Assembly: GCA_037957365.1 (NCBI GenBank)
Contig: JARHVA010001471.1
Coordinates: 2,424,501-2,488,500 of the forward strand
Direction: 5' to 3'
From: Torreya grandis
Taxonomy: Eukaryota > Streptophyta > Pinopsida > Cupressales > Taxaceae
DNA length: 64,000 bases
In this document: in pieces, positions 1 through 9,959 of the stretch
How the letters are laid out: the number at the start of each line of letters is the position of its first letter
Numbering within the stretch: position 1 is the stretch's first letter
Notes under the pieces: generated by a model
Databases searched by the model: none
Seen by the model: the letters and a program-made list of their open reading frames with translations, nothing else
Told to the model about the DNA's origin: nothing
Made by a program: the position numbers and the translations under genes

Positions 1-470
1 TAATTGCCTTCATGATTGTACCTTATATCCCCTAAAACCTATACCCTAAGCCCTAATCCCTAAACTCTAAACAATAAATATAAACTCTTAAAACCCTGAA
101 CCAATCATTTTAGCCCATATTAACATCATTTAGACTAAGAATTAAGTTCATAGGGCTCAGTTTGGCCTAAATCACACAAGTGATTGCCCCATTTGACTAA
201 TTCACTCAATTTGCATGATGGCATGGGGTATAATGACAACCCAAAAACACATTCTATAGTCACAAATAGGTCCAAGTGATTCAAATTGTTCTCAATTATC
301 TTTGTGATTGACTCCATGTACCCTTAACCTTATAGGTCTTAAACCCCAAGACCTAAACCATAAACCCTATACCTTATATTTTAAACCCTAAACCAATCAA
401 TTTAACACTAATTAACGTCATTTAGAGTAATAATTAGGTATATACATTACAATTAATTTGGCATGAATCG
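1..470. repeat. degenerate interstitial telomere-like repeat in ~290-bp tandem units
   Basis: Clusters of CCCTAAA-like heptamers (CCCTAAG, CCCTAAT, CCCTAAAC, ACCCTAAACC) occur at about 28-110 and 325-400. This is the plant telomere unit, read on the C-rich strand, with many substitutions. Each cluster is followed by the same non-telomeric sequence (CCAATCA, then TTTAG and ATTAA words, near 101 and 391), so the region is two diverged units about 290 bp apart. There is no coding potential. Confidence 0.6.
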
Positions 471-473
471 CAT

Positions 474-765
474 TACAACATAAATCAAATATAGATCATG
501 TTAAATCAGAGTTTTTTTTTTTTTTTTTTTTTAAAATCATAATAATAATGACATAAATGATGGTTTAAAAATGTAATTTAAATATTATAAAATCTAGAAA
601 CTGATGTCAAACTTTGACATTGGAAATCAATGTTCATGGTAAGATAACAAGAATATGAAAATTTGTGATGAATGAAAGACCTTATCCAAACTAGCTATTA
701 GAAGTTTTTGAGTATCAAAACTGTTTACTAGATGTTTCTAAAAAATGTTTAGTAGATGAAAACAT
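474..765. repeat. flank A, copy 1 of a segment duplicated at 24742-25055
   Basis: From ACATAAATCAAATATAGATC to TTTAGTAGATGAA this stretch aligns throughout with 24742-25055, with scattered substitutions and a poly-T tract (514-532) seen only here. Both copies lie just left of an R block. The duplicated unit therefore includes DNA outside the recognised retroelements. Confidence 0.75.
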
Positions 766-954
766 TTTTGAATGTATTCTTTAGGAGTCTTTCATTAAGG
801 AAGCTTTTACATTTTTCCTCTGATCCATAGTCTAATCAATTTTTAAAATTATTTTGTTCTTATCGATCTTTAAACAATTTTATACTTAATTTTATATTCT
901 CATACATCTTGGATGTTTATCTAGTATACAATGTTTGGATTTTATTTTGTTGCT

Positions 955-1039
955 ATTAAATATCAATACTTAAAATCATTAATAATATTTTATATATTAT
1001 TATTATTAAATATCAATACTTAAAATCATTAATAATATT
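955..1039. repeat. two tandem copies of a 35-bp AT-rich unit, period 50
   Basis: The sequence beginning ATTAAATATCAATACTTAAA occurs at 955-989 and again at 1005-1039, with TA-rich DNA between. No function is apparent. Confidence 0.8.
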
Positions 1040-1060
1040 ATTTTTATTATCATTGAATAT

Positions 1061-1244
1061 TCTCATCTTCAAACATTATTTATCTAATAATTATATTAAA
1101 AAGAGTATTTGTACCGTCCATATTGACAAACAACCATATTAAAAAGAATATTTTCAGTGTCTCATCTTCAAACATTATTTATCTAATAATTATATTAAAA
1201 AGAGTATTTGTACCGTCCATATTGACAAACAACCATATTAAAAA
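1061..1244. repeat. 85-bp direct duplication, period 99
   Basis: A segment starting TCTCATCTTCAAACATTATT and ending in CCATATTAAAAA is present at 1061-1145 and again at 1160-1244, nearly identical. The second copy ends where homology to the R block begins, so the duplication abuts the left end of the composite repeat. Confidence 0.85.
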
Positions 1245-1703
1245 AATCTCAAATCTGCACGGAAGGAGATGCTTTCTATGGTATTACGTTGGACATCAAG
1301 ATAAACTGTTTCTGCCATTATCAGACATATGGAGTATGTACAGGCTTTTCTGGATCTAAAATGGTGAAAATGATTGTTTACAGAAACATAAATTTGAACT
1401 AATGGTGTGAATCAAACTTCTTCACAGAGAAATTAATAACCACTTAACAGTAAATTTATTCATACATGGAAAACATCGAATAGGAAACAAATATAAACAT
1501 TCTATTACATTTTACTTCATAATTGCTCTAACATCATTTCCCAAGGCTATTTTCCCACAGGGGATGTTTATTGATGAGTAGAAAGGGGTAAAGCCGCTGC
1601 CTTTTCCTTTCTTCCGCCATTAGTAGAGGCGGCCTGCTCAGCCGTGGTGCAGCATTCAGTACCCCGCCCACTCATCCAAAAAAACATCACCGTTTACACC
1701 TTG

Positions 1704-1811
1704 TTACATGATGCTCTCTTCTATGGCTGAGACTGCAGGCAACACAAGGAAGAGGGGAAATATGCACAGATATGAAACAGGAGTAACCTTCCCAGCCATA
1801 TTGTTGGCCAT
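1704..1811 (-). CDS. 35-codon frame encoding a signal peptide-like leader (R1 copy)
   Basis: The ATG at 1811 lies in AAAACATGGC, a good plant start context, about 35 nt downstream of a TATA-like box on the same strand. The product begins MANNMAGKVTP, has a hydrophobic core of about 14 residues (YLCIFPLFLVLP), then AVSA, a typical signal peptidase site, then IEESIM and a stop at 1704. All four R copies keep this frame open at the same length. The residue after the core Pro is always AVSAIEES. A GT lies at the stop (ATGTAACA), so the frame may be a first exon whose 5' splice site now reads as a stop; that is inference. I do not recognise the protein family. It may also be a non-functional captured fragment. 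Confidence 0.35.
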   Translation of the reverse strand: MANNMAGKVTPVSYLCIFPLFLVLPAVSAIEESIM

Positions 1812-1840
1812 GTTTTTTCCAGGTAGATAAGATTTTGGAG

Positions 1841-1851
1841 GGTATAAATAG
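1841..1851 (-). promoter_or_regulatory. TATA-like box of the R block, minus strand
   Basis: Plus-strand GGTATAAATAG reads CTATTTATACC on the minus strand, about 30-40 nt upstream of the conserved ATG. The same box is found in R2 (7904-7914), R3 (25618-25628) and R4 (50993-51003). A second TATA-like word (GATTTATACTCC on the minus strand) lies about 20 bp further upstream. Position and conservation support a core promoter, but no transcript evidence is available. Confidence 0.4.
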
Positions 1852-2258
1852 ATGAAACGTTTGAGGTGGAGTATAAATCAAGTTTAGTGGGAGTCGCAGC
1901 TGGCGGGCCGAATGTGACTGAACGGTCCACCATGGGATAATGTGTAATGTGAACGTTGAATGTGTATAAGAGCTTACCGACAGTTAATTGACATTAAATT
2001 ATTGATCAGCATTAAAGTACACGCGTTTCTTGCCGTTTTTGTTGACCAGGAATTATATTTCGAATGTTTAAACAAACGTGTACCATCTTTTAAAAAGTAA
2101 AAAGCAAGTATCAAAGTCATTCATAAATAATGAATAAATATAAAAGGGTAAAATAAGGGTATGTTTATATTAATAAAATTAGATATTGGTTAATTGGTTT
2201 TTTTAAAATTTTAATAATTATTTGAAAAAAATAAAAATAACAATTTTTTTTTTAATAA

Positions 2259-4055
2259 TTAATTTTTTTTGTTTAAAAATATATCATGTTTGGTAAAATA
2301 AAAGTGTTTTGCGAATGGAGAAATATCATGTCGAGAGTCATGTAGATCTCTAGCATGTTTTTTGATTTTGGTTTGGAGAGATCTCCATGTCTCACCAATA
2401 TAAGGTGTATTACAAGAACAAGGATTGATGTAGACACATTTTTCGTGTTTTGGGGCATAAAGGATCTTTAATAATATCAAGCGACATATGGAGTGTGCTA
2501 TGAACTTTAAAAAGAGTTTGTTTACTTGCATTTTTTATAATTCTAGCTACTTTCTTTGAGATTCCTTTTATGTAGGGGATGGTAATCCTAGTTGTTCCTG
2601 AGTTATTGTTTAAAGCTCTATGTGTCTGTGAACTAGCTCTATGGAAGGCCCTTTCGATTTCCCACTTTTTAATACCATTTTTCATCAAAACCTTTATGAG
2701 GGATTCTTTTTCTTCTATGAAATGTACTAGGTCTAAGACTTTAATAGCCCTTGATGCCAACAAATTTAGGACAAACACTTTATGGCATGGGTGATGGTGA
2801 GACTCAGTTTGTAGGTAAAAATATGTGTCTTCTTTTTATAAACTCCATGAGATAAAGTGTCATACAATTTATTTAAGATAAGGACATCAAGGAAAGGTAG
2901 GTTGTTATCTTCTTCTCTCTCCATAGTGAACTAGATTTGGTCCATTCTTCCATTTAAATTATAGACGAGAAATTTATCAAGTTTATCAACACCTTGGTAC
3001 TCTTTGGTGTTGGTATCATCTAAAAATCTACCCCACCACTTAGGTTTGAATGGATAAGATTCTAAAGCTTCTGACTCTATATGTTTCATAAACAAATTTG
3101 CAACAATGGGTGATAATGATGATCACATTGCCACACCATACATTTTATCGTAAATCTCCCCTTTGAACGTAAACATGATTCCAATAAATTTGTTGTTTGG
3201 GAGTCTGTAATGCTGCAAATAACATTCATAGTTTTAGCCAAATGCATTTTTTCTATATAGTGATATCACATCAAAGATTACCAAAATATCATTATAATTA
3301 AACCTTTGGTCCTTGATTTTACAAACAAAGTGTTCCATATTTATAATGAAAAAAAACATGTTACCTACCAAGTGTTTCAATTTCTTGGATTAAAACTTTG
3401 CAAGAGGATAAGTGGGAGAGTTTCTTGTATTGACAATATGTCTAGGAGGAACACCATCTTTGTGAATTGTTGGTGCCTCATAAGTCCTAGGGATAGTAAG
3501 TGAATGAGGAATTAACCTCCATTTTTCACTGTCACTAAAAGATGAGCTTTTATTAGATTTGGCCTCTCTATTAACCACTTTATTTAAAGGATTCCTAATG
3601 ACTTTTGTATAGCTCCCACTTGAATTCAAATGATCAAGAATTTTTGCATCATAATTTTTTCTATTTAAGAGTGTTATTGTGTTACCCTTGTATGTTTTAA
3701 GAATGATCACATTTTTATTTTTTTAAAGACTATGTAGGGCATCTTTTTAAAGATTTGTAATTTTTTTATTTGGTGGGTAAGCATTCTTTAAAGTAAGGGA
3801 ACATTCAACCCACAACTTTTCAAAAATATCTATATTCAAATTCCTCACACTGGAAGAACTTGTAAAATACTCTTTGCTAGGGTTTTATGTCGACCTTTTT
3901 TTTTTTTTGCTTTCTTTGCATTCCACACTGTGTCTACAGGAATATCAAAGCTAGTTGTGTATTTATTATGTTTGGTGCACTACCCTTTGGGAAGTCATTT
4001 ACTATATAATGGCCTCCACTCTCTCTATTAAAACTATTGTTGCAAATAATGAGAA
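2259..4055 (-). pseudogene. Penelope-like element PLE1: RT plus GIY-YIG endonuclease, degraded
   Basis: Read on the minus strand, the N-terminal part (3710-3390) ends in APTIHKDGVPPRHIVNT and SPTYPLAKF, the PLE form of the conserved KIHK.G.P.R.IV block. The RT palm follows, with an intact FLDD at about 3010-3030 and LPFLDVLIS-like sequence. Near 2410-2778 is the RT C-terminal/linker part (KKWEIERAFHRAS). The C-terminus (2259-2460) is a GIY-YIG nuclease with CVYINPCSC, YIGETWRSL and KKHARDL. PLEs use this nuclease for target-primed insertion. The frame is broken by several shifts and stops, so the copy is inactive. Upstream coding-like sequence (YIVNDFPKG) reaches about 4010. Family assignment is confident from domain order; the ends are approximate. 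Confidence 0.85.
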
Positions 4056-4059
4056 GGCA

Positions 4060-7000
4060 AGCTAGGAAATTTGTGACAAAATTTTATAATGAGGTATAAA
4101 TTCTGACTCTCCCTCTTAGCCTGATGTTTGCTTATAACCTAATGCCATAGACAATGTTTGTAAATGGTATTAAAAATATTCTCTTATTGCTTACTTTGTT
4201 GGCTACACCCCCTCGGATGAGTCCCTCAGTACCTGGTTTTGACACCAAAGGGAGCCCTCGGGTGTCCATGTCATTGGTATTCAAAACCTTACAAAGGGGT
4301 TTTTTATTTTCTCCTTTAAGGATCCATCCCATGTCCAAGCTCTATTGGCTAAATAAAGTAGTTGGTTCTTGAGGATCACCTTTTTGATTTTCACCCATGG
4401 ACTTGTGACTTTAAGGTAACTAACCAGGCTTCCCTATGGGTTCTAATATGGATTGAACTCTTTGGCTTCCCACTTCCTCTATGAACCTTTCTTGAGGAGA
4501 TTGTCAAGCCCATAGGGCATGTTTTATCTCATGAGCCATCTAAGTCTATTTAGCATGCCCCAACGAATGGGTAAGCATGGAAGTTGACATGACCAAGGAT
4601 TTAAAGGATTCCATTGATATTCACGTTGACATTGAGAATTGGGCATAAAAATTTGTTTACTTCAACCTCCTTCACACTTTTTACAGTTGTCGGTCTCCTG
4701 ATCTCTGAATTAAAGACTAGCCCCTCATGGGTTGGTTGAAACCCTCGACTGAACAACCCAATTTGAGAAGCCCAAGGTGGTAAAAAATAATGATTGGATG
4801 ACAGTTACCAACATAAATTCATCAGTTGGTAGCTAAGATACCCATCTAGTTGCTTATTCTCTATGACAAAACTCTCTCCTAAGGCACATAAAGTCACTCC
4901 CCAACCCCAAGCCTCTTAATTTTTTGGCAGCCCCATAGAGCCATGTTTTGCAAGTTTTTAGCCTCAAGCGAGCTATTCTCCCATTTAGACATCATCTACA
5001 AGTGATTTAATATCTATGCAGTCGTGTTTGCCACTTCGTGGGGGTGGCAACTCTCCCCAAGAGGATAAACAGGCTAAGCACAACTCCATTTCACTTGGAG
5101 ATTTTGTTTTTCCAAACTAGTACAATAGTTTTATGACTCTTATAGATATTGAAGATGGCCATGGGAGCTCTTTATGGATGATATTTCCCAATGAATGTCT
5201 TATCTTGGAATGTTTGAGGCCTCATAGAGTCCTCTCATAAATTCTATGTGCGAACTATTTATCAACAATCATGACCTTTAGATTTTATTTATTTGCAAGA
5301 AGTTAAAATTTTAGTGATTTTTCTACAAAATGCTCTGAAATGCATCTAGTCTGATGTTATTCAATTCTTCAACCTACATGACAATGGATGTGGTTGCACT
5401 GGTATCTTGGTTTCCCAAAAAAATCTTCTTTAATTTTTGGCATGAGTGGTGATCTGTCACACCAGACTATTTGGATTTTCCTTGATGTTAATGGGTATTC
5501 ATTAGGGATTCTCAACATCTACACCCCCAATGATTGTCCTAGAAAATTAACTTTCTTGCAATATTTGGTTGACAACCTACCCCTCACCACATGGCTTGTG
5601 TGAAAATATTTTAATATGGTGGAGAGTCCCAAGGACAAGGTTTGTGCCTTGCCGATGCTATGGTGTGTGGAATAATGTGAGGCATGGTATTACTTTAAAA
5701 ATTAGTGGCCCCTGTTGGACCCTCTATTCTGATGTCACACAATAAATTATACTACTTGGTTTACATGGTCCAACTACCACATTAGTGCTGATATCATCCT
5801 CAATATACTAGATCGTTATATGTTATCAGAGTAAATGCCTTATCTTTTGTCAATTCTAATGGATAATCTGTCATCATGCACTCTAAATATGTTCTCTTAG
5901 ATCACAATCCCATCACTTGTAGAGTGGAGTGGAGTTGTAGATACTAAAATCTAATATTTATACTACCTCAATCTTGTATACTTGCAAAATTGCTTCAAAC
6001 ATGTGGGAGATCGGCTCAAGCATCTGGGTGTGCCTAACCCCATTTCCCTGGTTTGTTGGCACCTAGAGACTGTTAAACACCTTTTTTGGTTTTGTCCTCA
6101 CACACAATCTACATGGCATTGGATACATTCTCTTTTCTAGCCCTTTCGACCTGAATTCTTCACGTGCAAGATGGTTCTCTTGGGGGACTTGGCTCTGTTT
6201 CCTACAAAATATAATCATTTTTGGTAGATCTTTCGAGCTGACATTTTGTTTCAAATTTGGAAAGATAGAAATAATATTTACTTTAATCATGAAGAGTTGG
6301 AATTTAGTTTTTCTATTACAAACAAAATTATTGTTCTATATAATGTTATTCTTTAGATTCAAAGCCAAACAGAGAAGGTCCATATGGAACTTAACCACCT
6401 CCAGTATTTGTTCAATCACTAGGGAATGCTTCATGCACAATCAACTGTGAACTACTTGAGCCCCCACGACATCCTTCACCCCCTAGGGACGAAGGCATGG
6501 GCCATGTCAACAGTGGTCCAGAACTAGACACAAGAGTCACTCTCTAATGACGGTCACCACCTCGTTGGTCTTCTCCTCATCGTGGTGGCCCAAATGGCTC
6601 GTCTAGATTTGGAGGTGATGGCAGGGGTTAGGGATCTCCTCCCCTGTCCCAGGAAGGTGAAATTAGACACTGGGTTCTACCTTCCCAAGGCAAATTCCAA
6701 CACCTAGCTCTGGTAATTTTCCCTGAAAGAAATAAAAATCAGACTTTAAAAGCTTAACAAACACTAGTTGGGAGCCCTTACCTGTTGACAAGGATCCTTC
6801 TGCCTTGGGAGGATGGGGTGGTAAGCCTTGAGATCTGTCGTCTCCTCCACCTCCTCTGACGTCCATGTTTGTTGTGACTACTTAATTTTTATCATTATTG
6901 TTATTTGTACCTTGCTCTCTTTGGTTTGTTGTCAAACTACTGATATGATGTAATCTTTTATGAGTGTTGTCATTTTTATGACTTTTCCACCCTTTTTTAT

Positions 7001-7063
7001 ATATAATTTACATTGTACCATATCTTACTTTATAAACATATAAACACTTTTCAATACCAAAAA
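4060..7063 (+). pseudogene. LINE1: L1-type non-LTR retrotransposon with internal deletion of the RT
   Basis: The 4200-4740 stretch reads as a DUF4283-type ORF1: SHVQALL..SSWFLRNT-like, then VDMTKDLKDSIDIHVDIEN, which matches the family's vDlsk..p..i..e block. An APE-type endonuclease follows at 5190-5940, with NIYTPND, a degraded FNMVESPKDKV (family GDFN..e...DK.G) and LDHNPITC (family SDH.p). The sequence then jumps straight to a zf-RVT domain (about 6055-6130: ETVKHLFWFCPHTQSTWHW) and an RNaseH-like tail, so the whole RT core is missing. The 3' UTR contains a GTAATCTTTTATG block and ends in a short A run near 7057-7063. LINE3 has the same deletion. The element lies antisense to PLE1, and stops occur throughout. 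Confidence 0.75.
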
Positions 7064-8250
7064 AATGCCCAATGAACCATACATTTCCGTGACGATAGAA
7101 AGCACTTTCTGTAAACACATGTATTCGACCCATACAAACACAGAAAGTACGTTCATGGAGACGTGTATATTTTGTCACCACTGCGTTGTAAATTGCATTC
7201 GCTTACCCGAAAAAACCCTTCCAATGGAGGACTTCAAATTTAATTCTCCCTGAAATCAACTGAAAAAATAAAACTGAGCATATAAAAAAATCTTAAATCT
7301 GCACGGAAGGAGATGCTTTCTATGGTATTACGTTGGATATCAAGATAAATTGTTTCTGCCATTATCAGACTTACGGAGCATGTACAGGCTCTTCTGGATC
7401 TAAAATGGTGAAAAAGGTTGTTTACAGAAACATAAATCTGAACGAAAAGAGAAATTAATGGTGTGAATCAAACAACTTCAAAGAGAAATTAATAACCACT
7501 TAACAGTAATTTTAATTTTTATTCATACATGGCAAACATCGAACAGGAAACAAACCTAAACATTGATTACATTAATCTTCATAATTGCTCTAACATCATT
7601 TCCCAAAGCTATTTTCCCACAGGGGATGTTTATTGATGAGCAGAACGGGGTAAAGCCGCCGCCTTTTCCTTTCTTCTGCCATTAGTAGAGGCGGCCTGCT
7701 CAGCCAAAGTGCAGCATTCAATACCCCCACCCACTCATCCAAAAAAATATCACCGTCTACACCCTGTTACATGGTGCTCTCTTCTATGGCTGAGACTGCA
7801 GGCAACGCAAGGAAGAGGGAAAATAGGCACATATATGAAACAGTAGTAACCTTCTTAGCCATATTGTTGGCCATGTTTTTTCCAGGTAGATAAGATTTTG
7901 GAGGGTATAAATAGTTGAAATGTTTGAGGTGGAGTATAAATCAAGTTTAGAAGGAGTCGCAGCTGGCGGGCCAAATGTGACTATACAGTCCACCATGAGA
8001 AAGGATCGAGGATAATGTGTAATGTGAACATTGAATGTGTATAAGAGCTTACCCACAGTAAATAAACATAACTTATTTGATTATTATGGCCGCATGATTT
8101 TTTACTGATGAAGTGCACGCGTTTCTTGGCCGTTTTTCTTGACCAGGAATTATATTTCGAACGTTTAAACAAAAGTGTACCCTCTTTTAGAAAGTAAAAA
8201 GCAATTTCTTCGATAACATTGAGTGGAGAATCTTATGATTTTGATGCAAG
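7064..8250 (-). repeat. R block, copy 2, with 220-bp extension joining it to the LINE1 3' end
   Basis: 7064-7284 joins the LINE1 3' end to R proper and is matched by 50166-50390, so the LINE-tail/R junction is the same at both loci. R proper (7285-8250) carries the same landmarks as the other copies, including the TATA-like box (7904-7914) and the short signal-peptide frame. R1 lacks the 220-bp extension. Confidence 0.75.
7767..7874 (-). CDS. 35-codon frame encoding a signal peptide-like leader (R2 copy)
   Basis: Same length and frame as in R1, with ATG at 7874 and stop at 7767. The product begins MANNMAKKVTTVSY, then a hydrophobic core (MCLFSLFLALP), then AVSAIEESTM. Differences from the other copies are mostly conservative (Gly/Lys, Pro/Thr, Leu/Met, Val/Ala) and none breaks the frame or the hydrophobic core. 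That pattern fits, but does not prove, coding selection before the copies were made. Family not recognised. Confidence 0.35.
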   Translation of the reverse strand: MANNMAKKVTTVSYMCLFSLFLALPAVSAIEESTM

Positions 8251-8269
8251 GAATTCTGGTTCATCATTT

Positions 8270-9655
8270 TACTTAGAAACTAAGTCCATTGTAGCCTGCC
8301 ATTCGAGTTTCAATGAATAGGATTCTAAAGTTTTTGATTCGAAATGTTCCATAAATAAGTTCGCAACGATGGGTAATAATGGTGATTTCATTGTCACACC
8401 TTTTGTTTGTTTACAGATATCTCTTTTAAAAGAGAATAAAATTGAACACAAACATAATTTCATTAAATCTATTGTTTGGGAGTGTGTAATGCTACAAATA
8501 ATATTCATAGTTTTATTTACATATATAAATTCGAATATAGTGATATAACATCAAACCCTATCAAAATATTAGTAACATTAACACTCTAACCCTTTAATTT
8601 AAAAAGTGTTTTGAATGTTTAACGTATTACTTATCAAGTGTTTTGATTTTTTGACTAAAAACTTTACAAGAGGATAAGTGGAAGAGTTTCTTGTATTGAT
8701 AATATGTCTTCAACAACTTTGACAGGGGCTATGTTATGTTGTTTAGTCTTGATGTATATTCTAAACTTTTTGTTGAAATTGATCACACTTACAAAGAGGT
8801 AAGACATAATACATTCAAAATATGATGACAATTCAAAGAACAACAATATTTAATGAACTTAATATTCAATACCATTTCCTATTCTATTTGGCAGTTACAG
8901 TGGCTCATTACCCATATATTTTGATAAGATAGATTGGTGACAATAAAGATATTTGAATACATTCTTGTAACTACACTTTCGTAAAATTCATATATGGACA
9001 CAATCTTTTTATTGTAATAATGACTAAAACATGTGATTTAGACATTAAAGGAGAGTATTAGAATAAATAACTTATTAATTATAAGTTCATTAAGTTTGTT
9101 ATTAATCTTTCTAAATTATTAGGATGTTGTTAACTGATATTATATTATTAACCCTGAATTAATTTATAGTTATACGGACTCTTCTCATTTATAACATTTA
9201 TAAAAATTATTTATAAAACTATATTTATACGATAATATATGACTTAAGATTTTACATTAAAAAAATTAATAAAAAAAACACATCTTTGTAAATTTTTGTT
9301 ACCATAAATCCTATAAATAATAAGGGAATGTGGAATTAAGCTATGTTTTTCACTGTCACTAAAAAGTGAGCTTTTAATAGCTTTGCTGACCCACTTTATT
9401 TAAATGAATCCTAATGAATTTTTTATAGCTCCCACTTGATCTCAAATGTTCAAGCATTTTTGCATCATAATCTTTTCTACTTAAGAGCATTGTTGTGTTA
9501 CATTAAACTTTCTTACACCATTTCTATGCCAATTATTAAGTGTCTTCTAATGGAATATTTGATGGGGCAACCTCTTAAAAGTTTCTTAGGTAGGAAAATT
9601 CAAATGAAGACTAGAAAGGTTATACACGTTATTAGTGCTCATGTTTTTTAATTCA
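8270..9655 (-). pseudogene. PLE2: truncated Penelope-like RT fragment
   Basis: Only the middle and N-terminal parts of the PLE frame remain on the minus strand. 8508-8290 holds FKRDICKQTKGVTMKSPLLP and IVANLFMEHFES, the block that precedes the catalytic FxDD in PLE RTs. The frame then runs into R2, so the FxDD motif, the RT C-terminus and the GIY-YIG nuclease are all deleted. 9310-9650 matches the N-terminal part of PLE1/PLE3. The two halves are separated by an unrelated AT-rich insertion at 8709-9305. The copy cannot be functional. Confidence 0.75.
8709..9305. other. ~600-bp AT-rich insertion inside PLE2
   Basis: PLE sequence shared with PLE1/3/4 stops at AATATGTCT (8701-8708) and resumes near 9306 (AATAATAAGGGAATG). 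The DNA between is strongly AT-rich, has no credible long frame and matches nothing else in the window. No terminal inverted repeats or clear target duplication are visible. Confidence 0.6.
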
Positions 9656-9959
9656 TCACGTGTTAAGAGATTAATTATTGGTTGATTAATAATAATGATA
9701 TTATTTTGGATTAGGTTAAAAGTTACAACAATGCTAAAGATTCGAAGGGATCATTCTTAAATTTATATTTATATTAATATTATCGGTGTCAACTTAATAG
9801 GAGAGTGTTGTGTTAGCGTGTTTTGTTAAGTATTTTTATGTTTGCCTTTCTTTTATTTATTTTCTTGTTTTCTTTGCTTGTTAGATCGGACATGTGAGAG
9901 TCTCCAAGCTAGTCAAAAATTTATTACGTTCACATTTTTTATTGTAATTATTATTGTAG

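Larger units (their letters stand above)
1236..2250 (-). repeat. R block, copy 1 (PLE-linked ~0.9-kb repeat)
   Basis: Aligns with R2 (7285-8250), R3 (25056-25905) and R4 (50390-51300), starting at AAATCTGCACGGAAGG-type sequence. It lies directly 3' of PLE1 when read on the minus strand. Shared landmarks on the plus strand are CCCACAGGGGATG, AGAGGCGGCCTGCTCAGCC, GGGTATAAATAG and CGCGTTTCTTG. The minus strand has a TATA-like box followed by a short open frame that starts with a signal peptide. It could be the PLE's own terminal (pLTR-like) region or host DNA carried along by it; the promoter-plus-exon layout makes me favour the latter. Confidence 0.75.

Noticed and set aside
1721..1828. Plus-strand 35-codon frame in R (MAETAGNTRKRGN..MFFPGR), slightly like a PMP3/RCI2 start
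   Set aside because: It is exactly antisense to the signal-peptide frame, lacks the LPPLGVFL signature of that family, has no upstream TATA box on its strand, and gains a stop (TAG) in the R2 copy.
8104..8130. CTGATGA core in R2, considered as a hammerhead ribozyme (known from some PLE termini)
   Set aside because: The following GAAA core and stems are absent, and the other three R copies do not have CTGATGA at this place.
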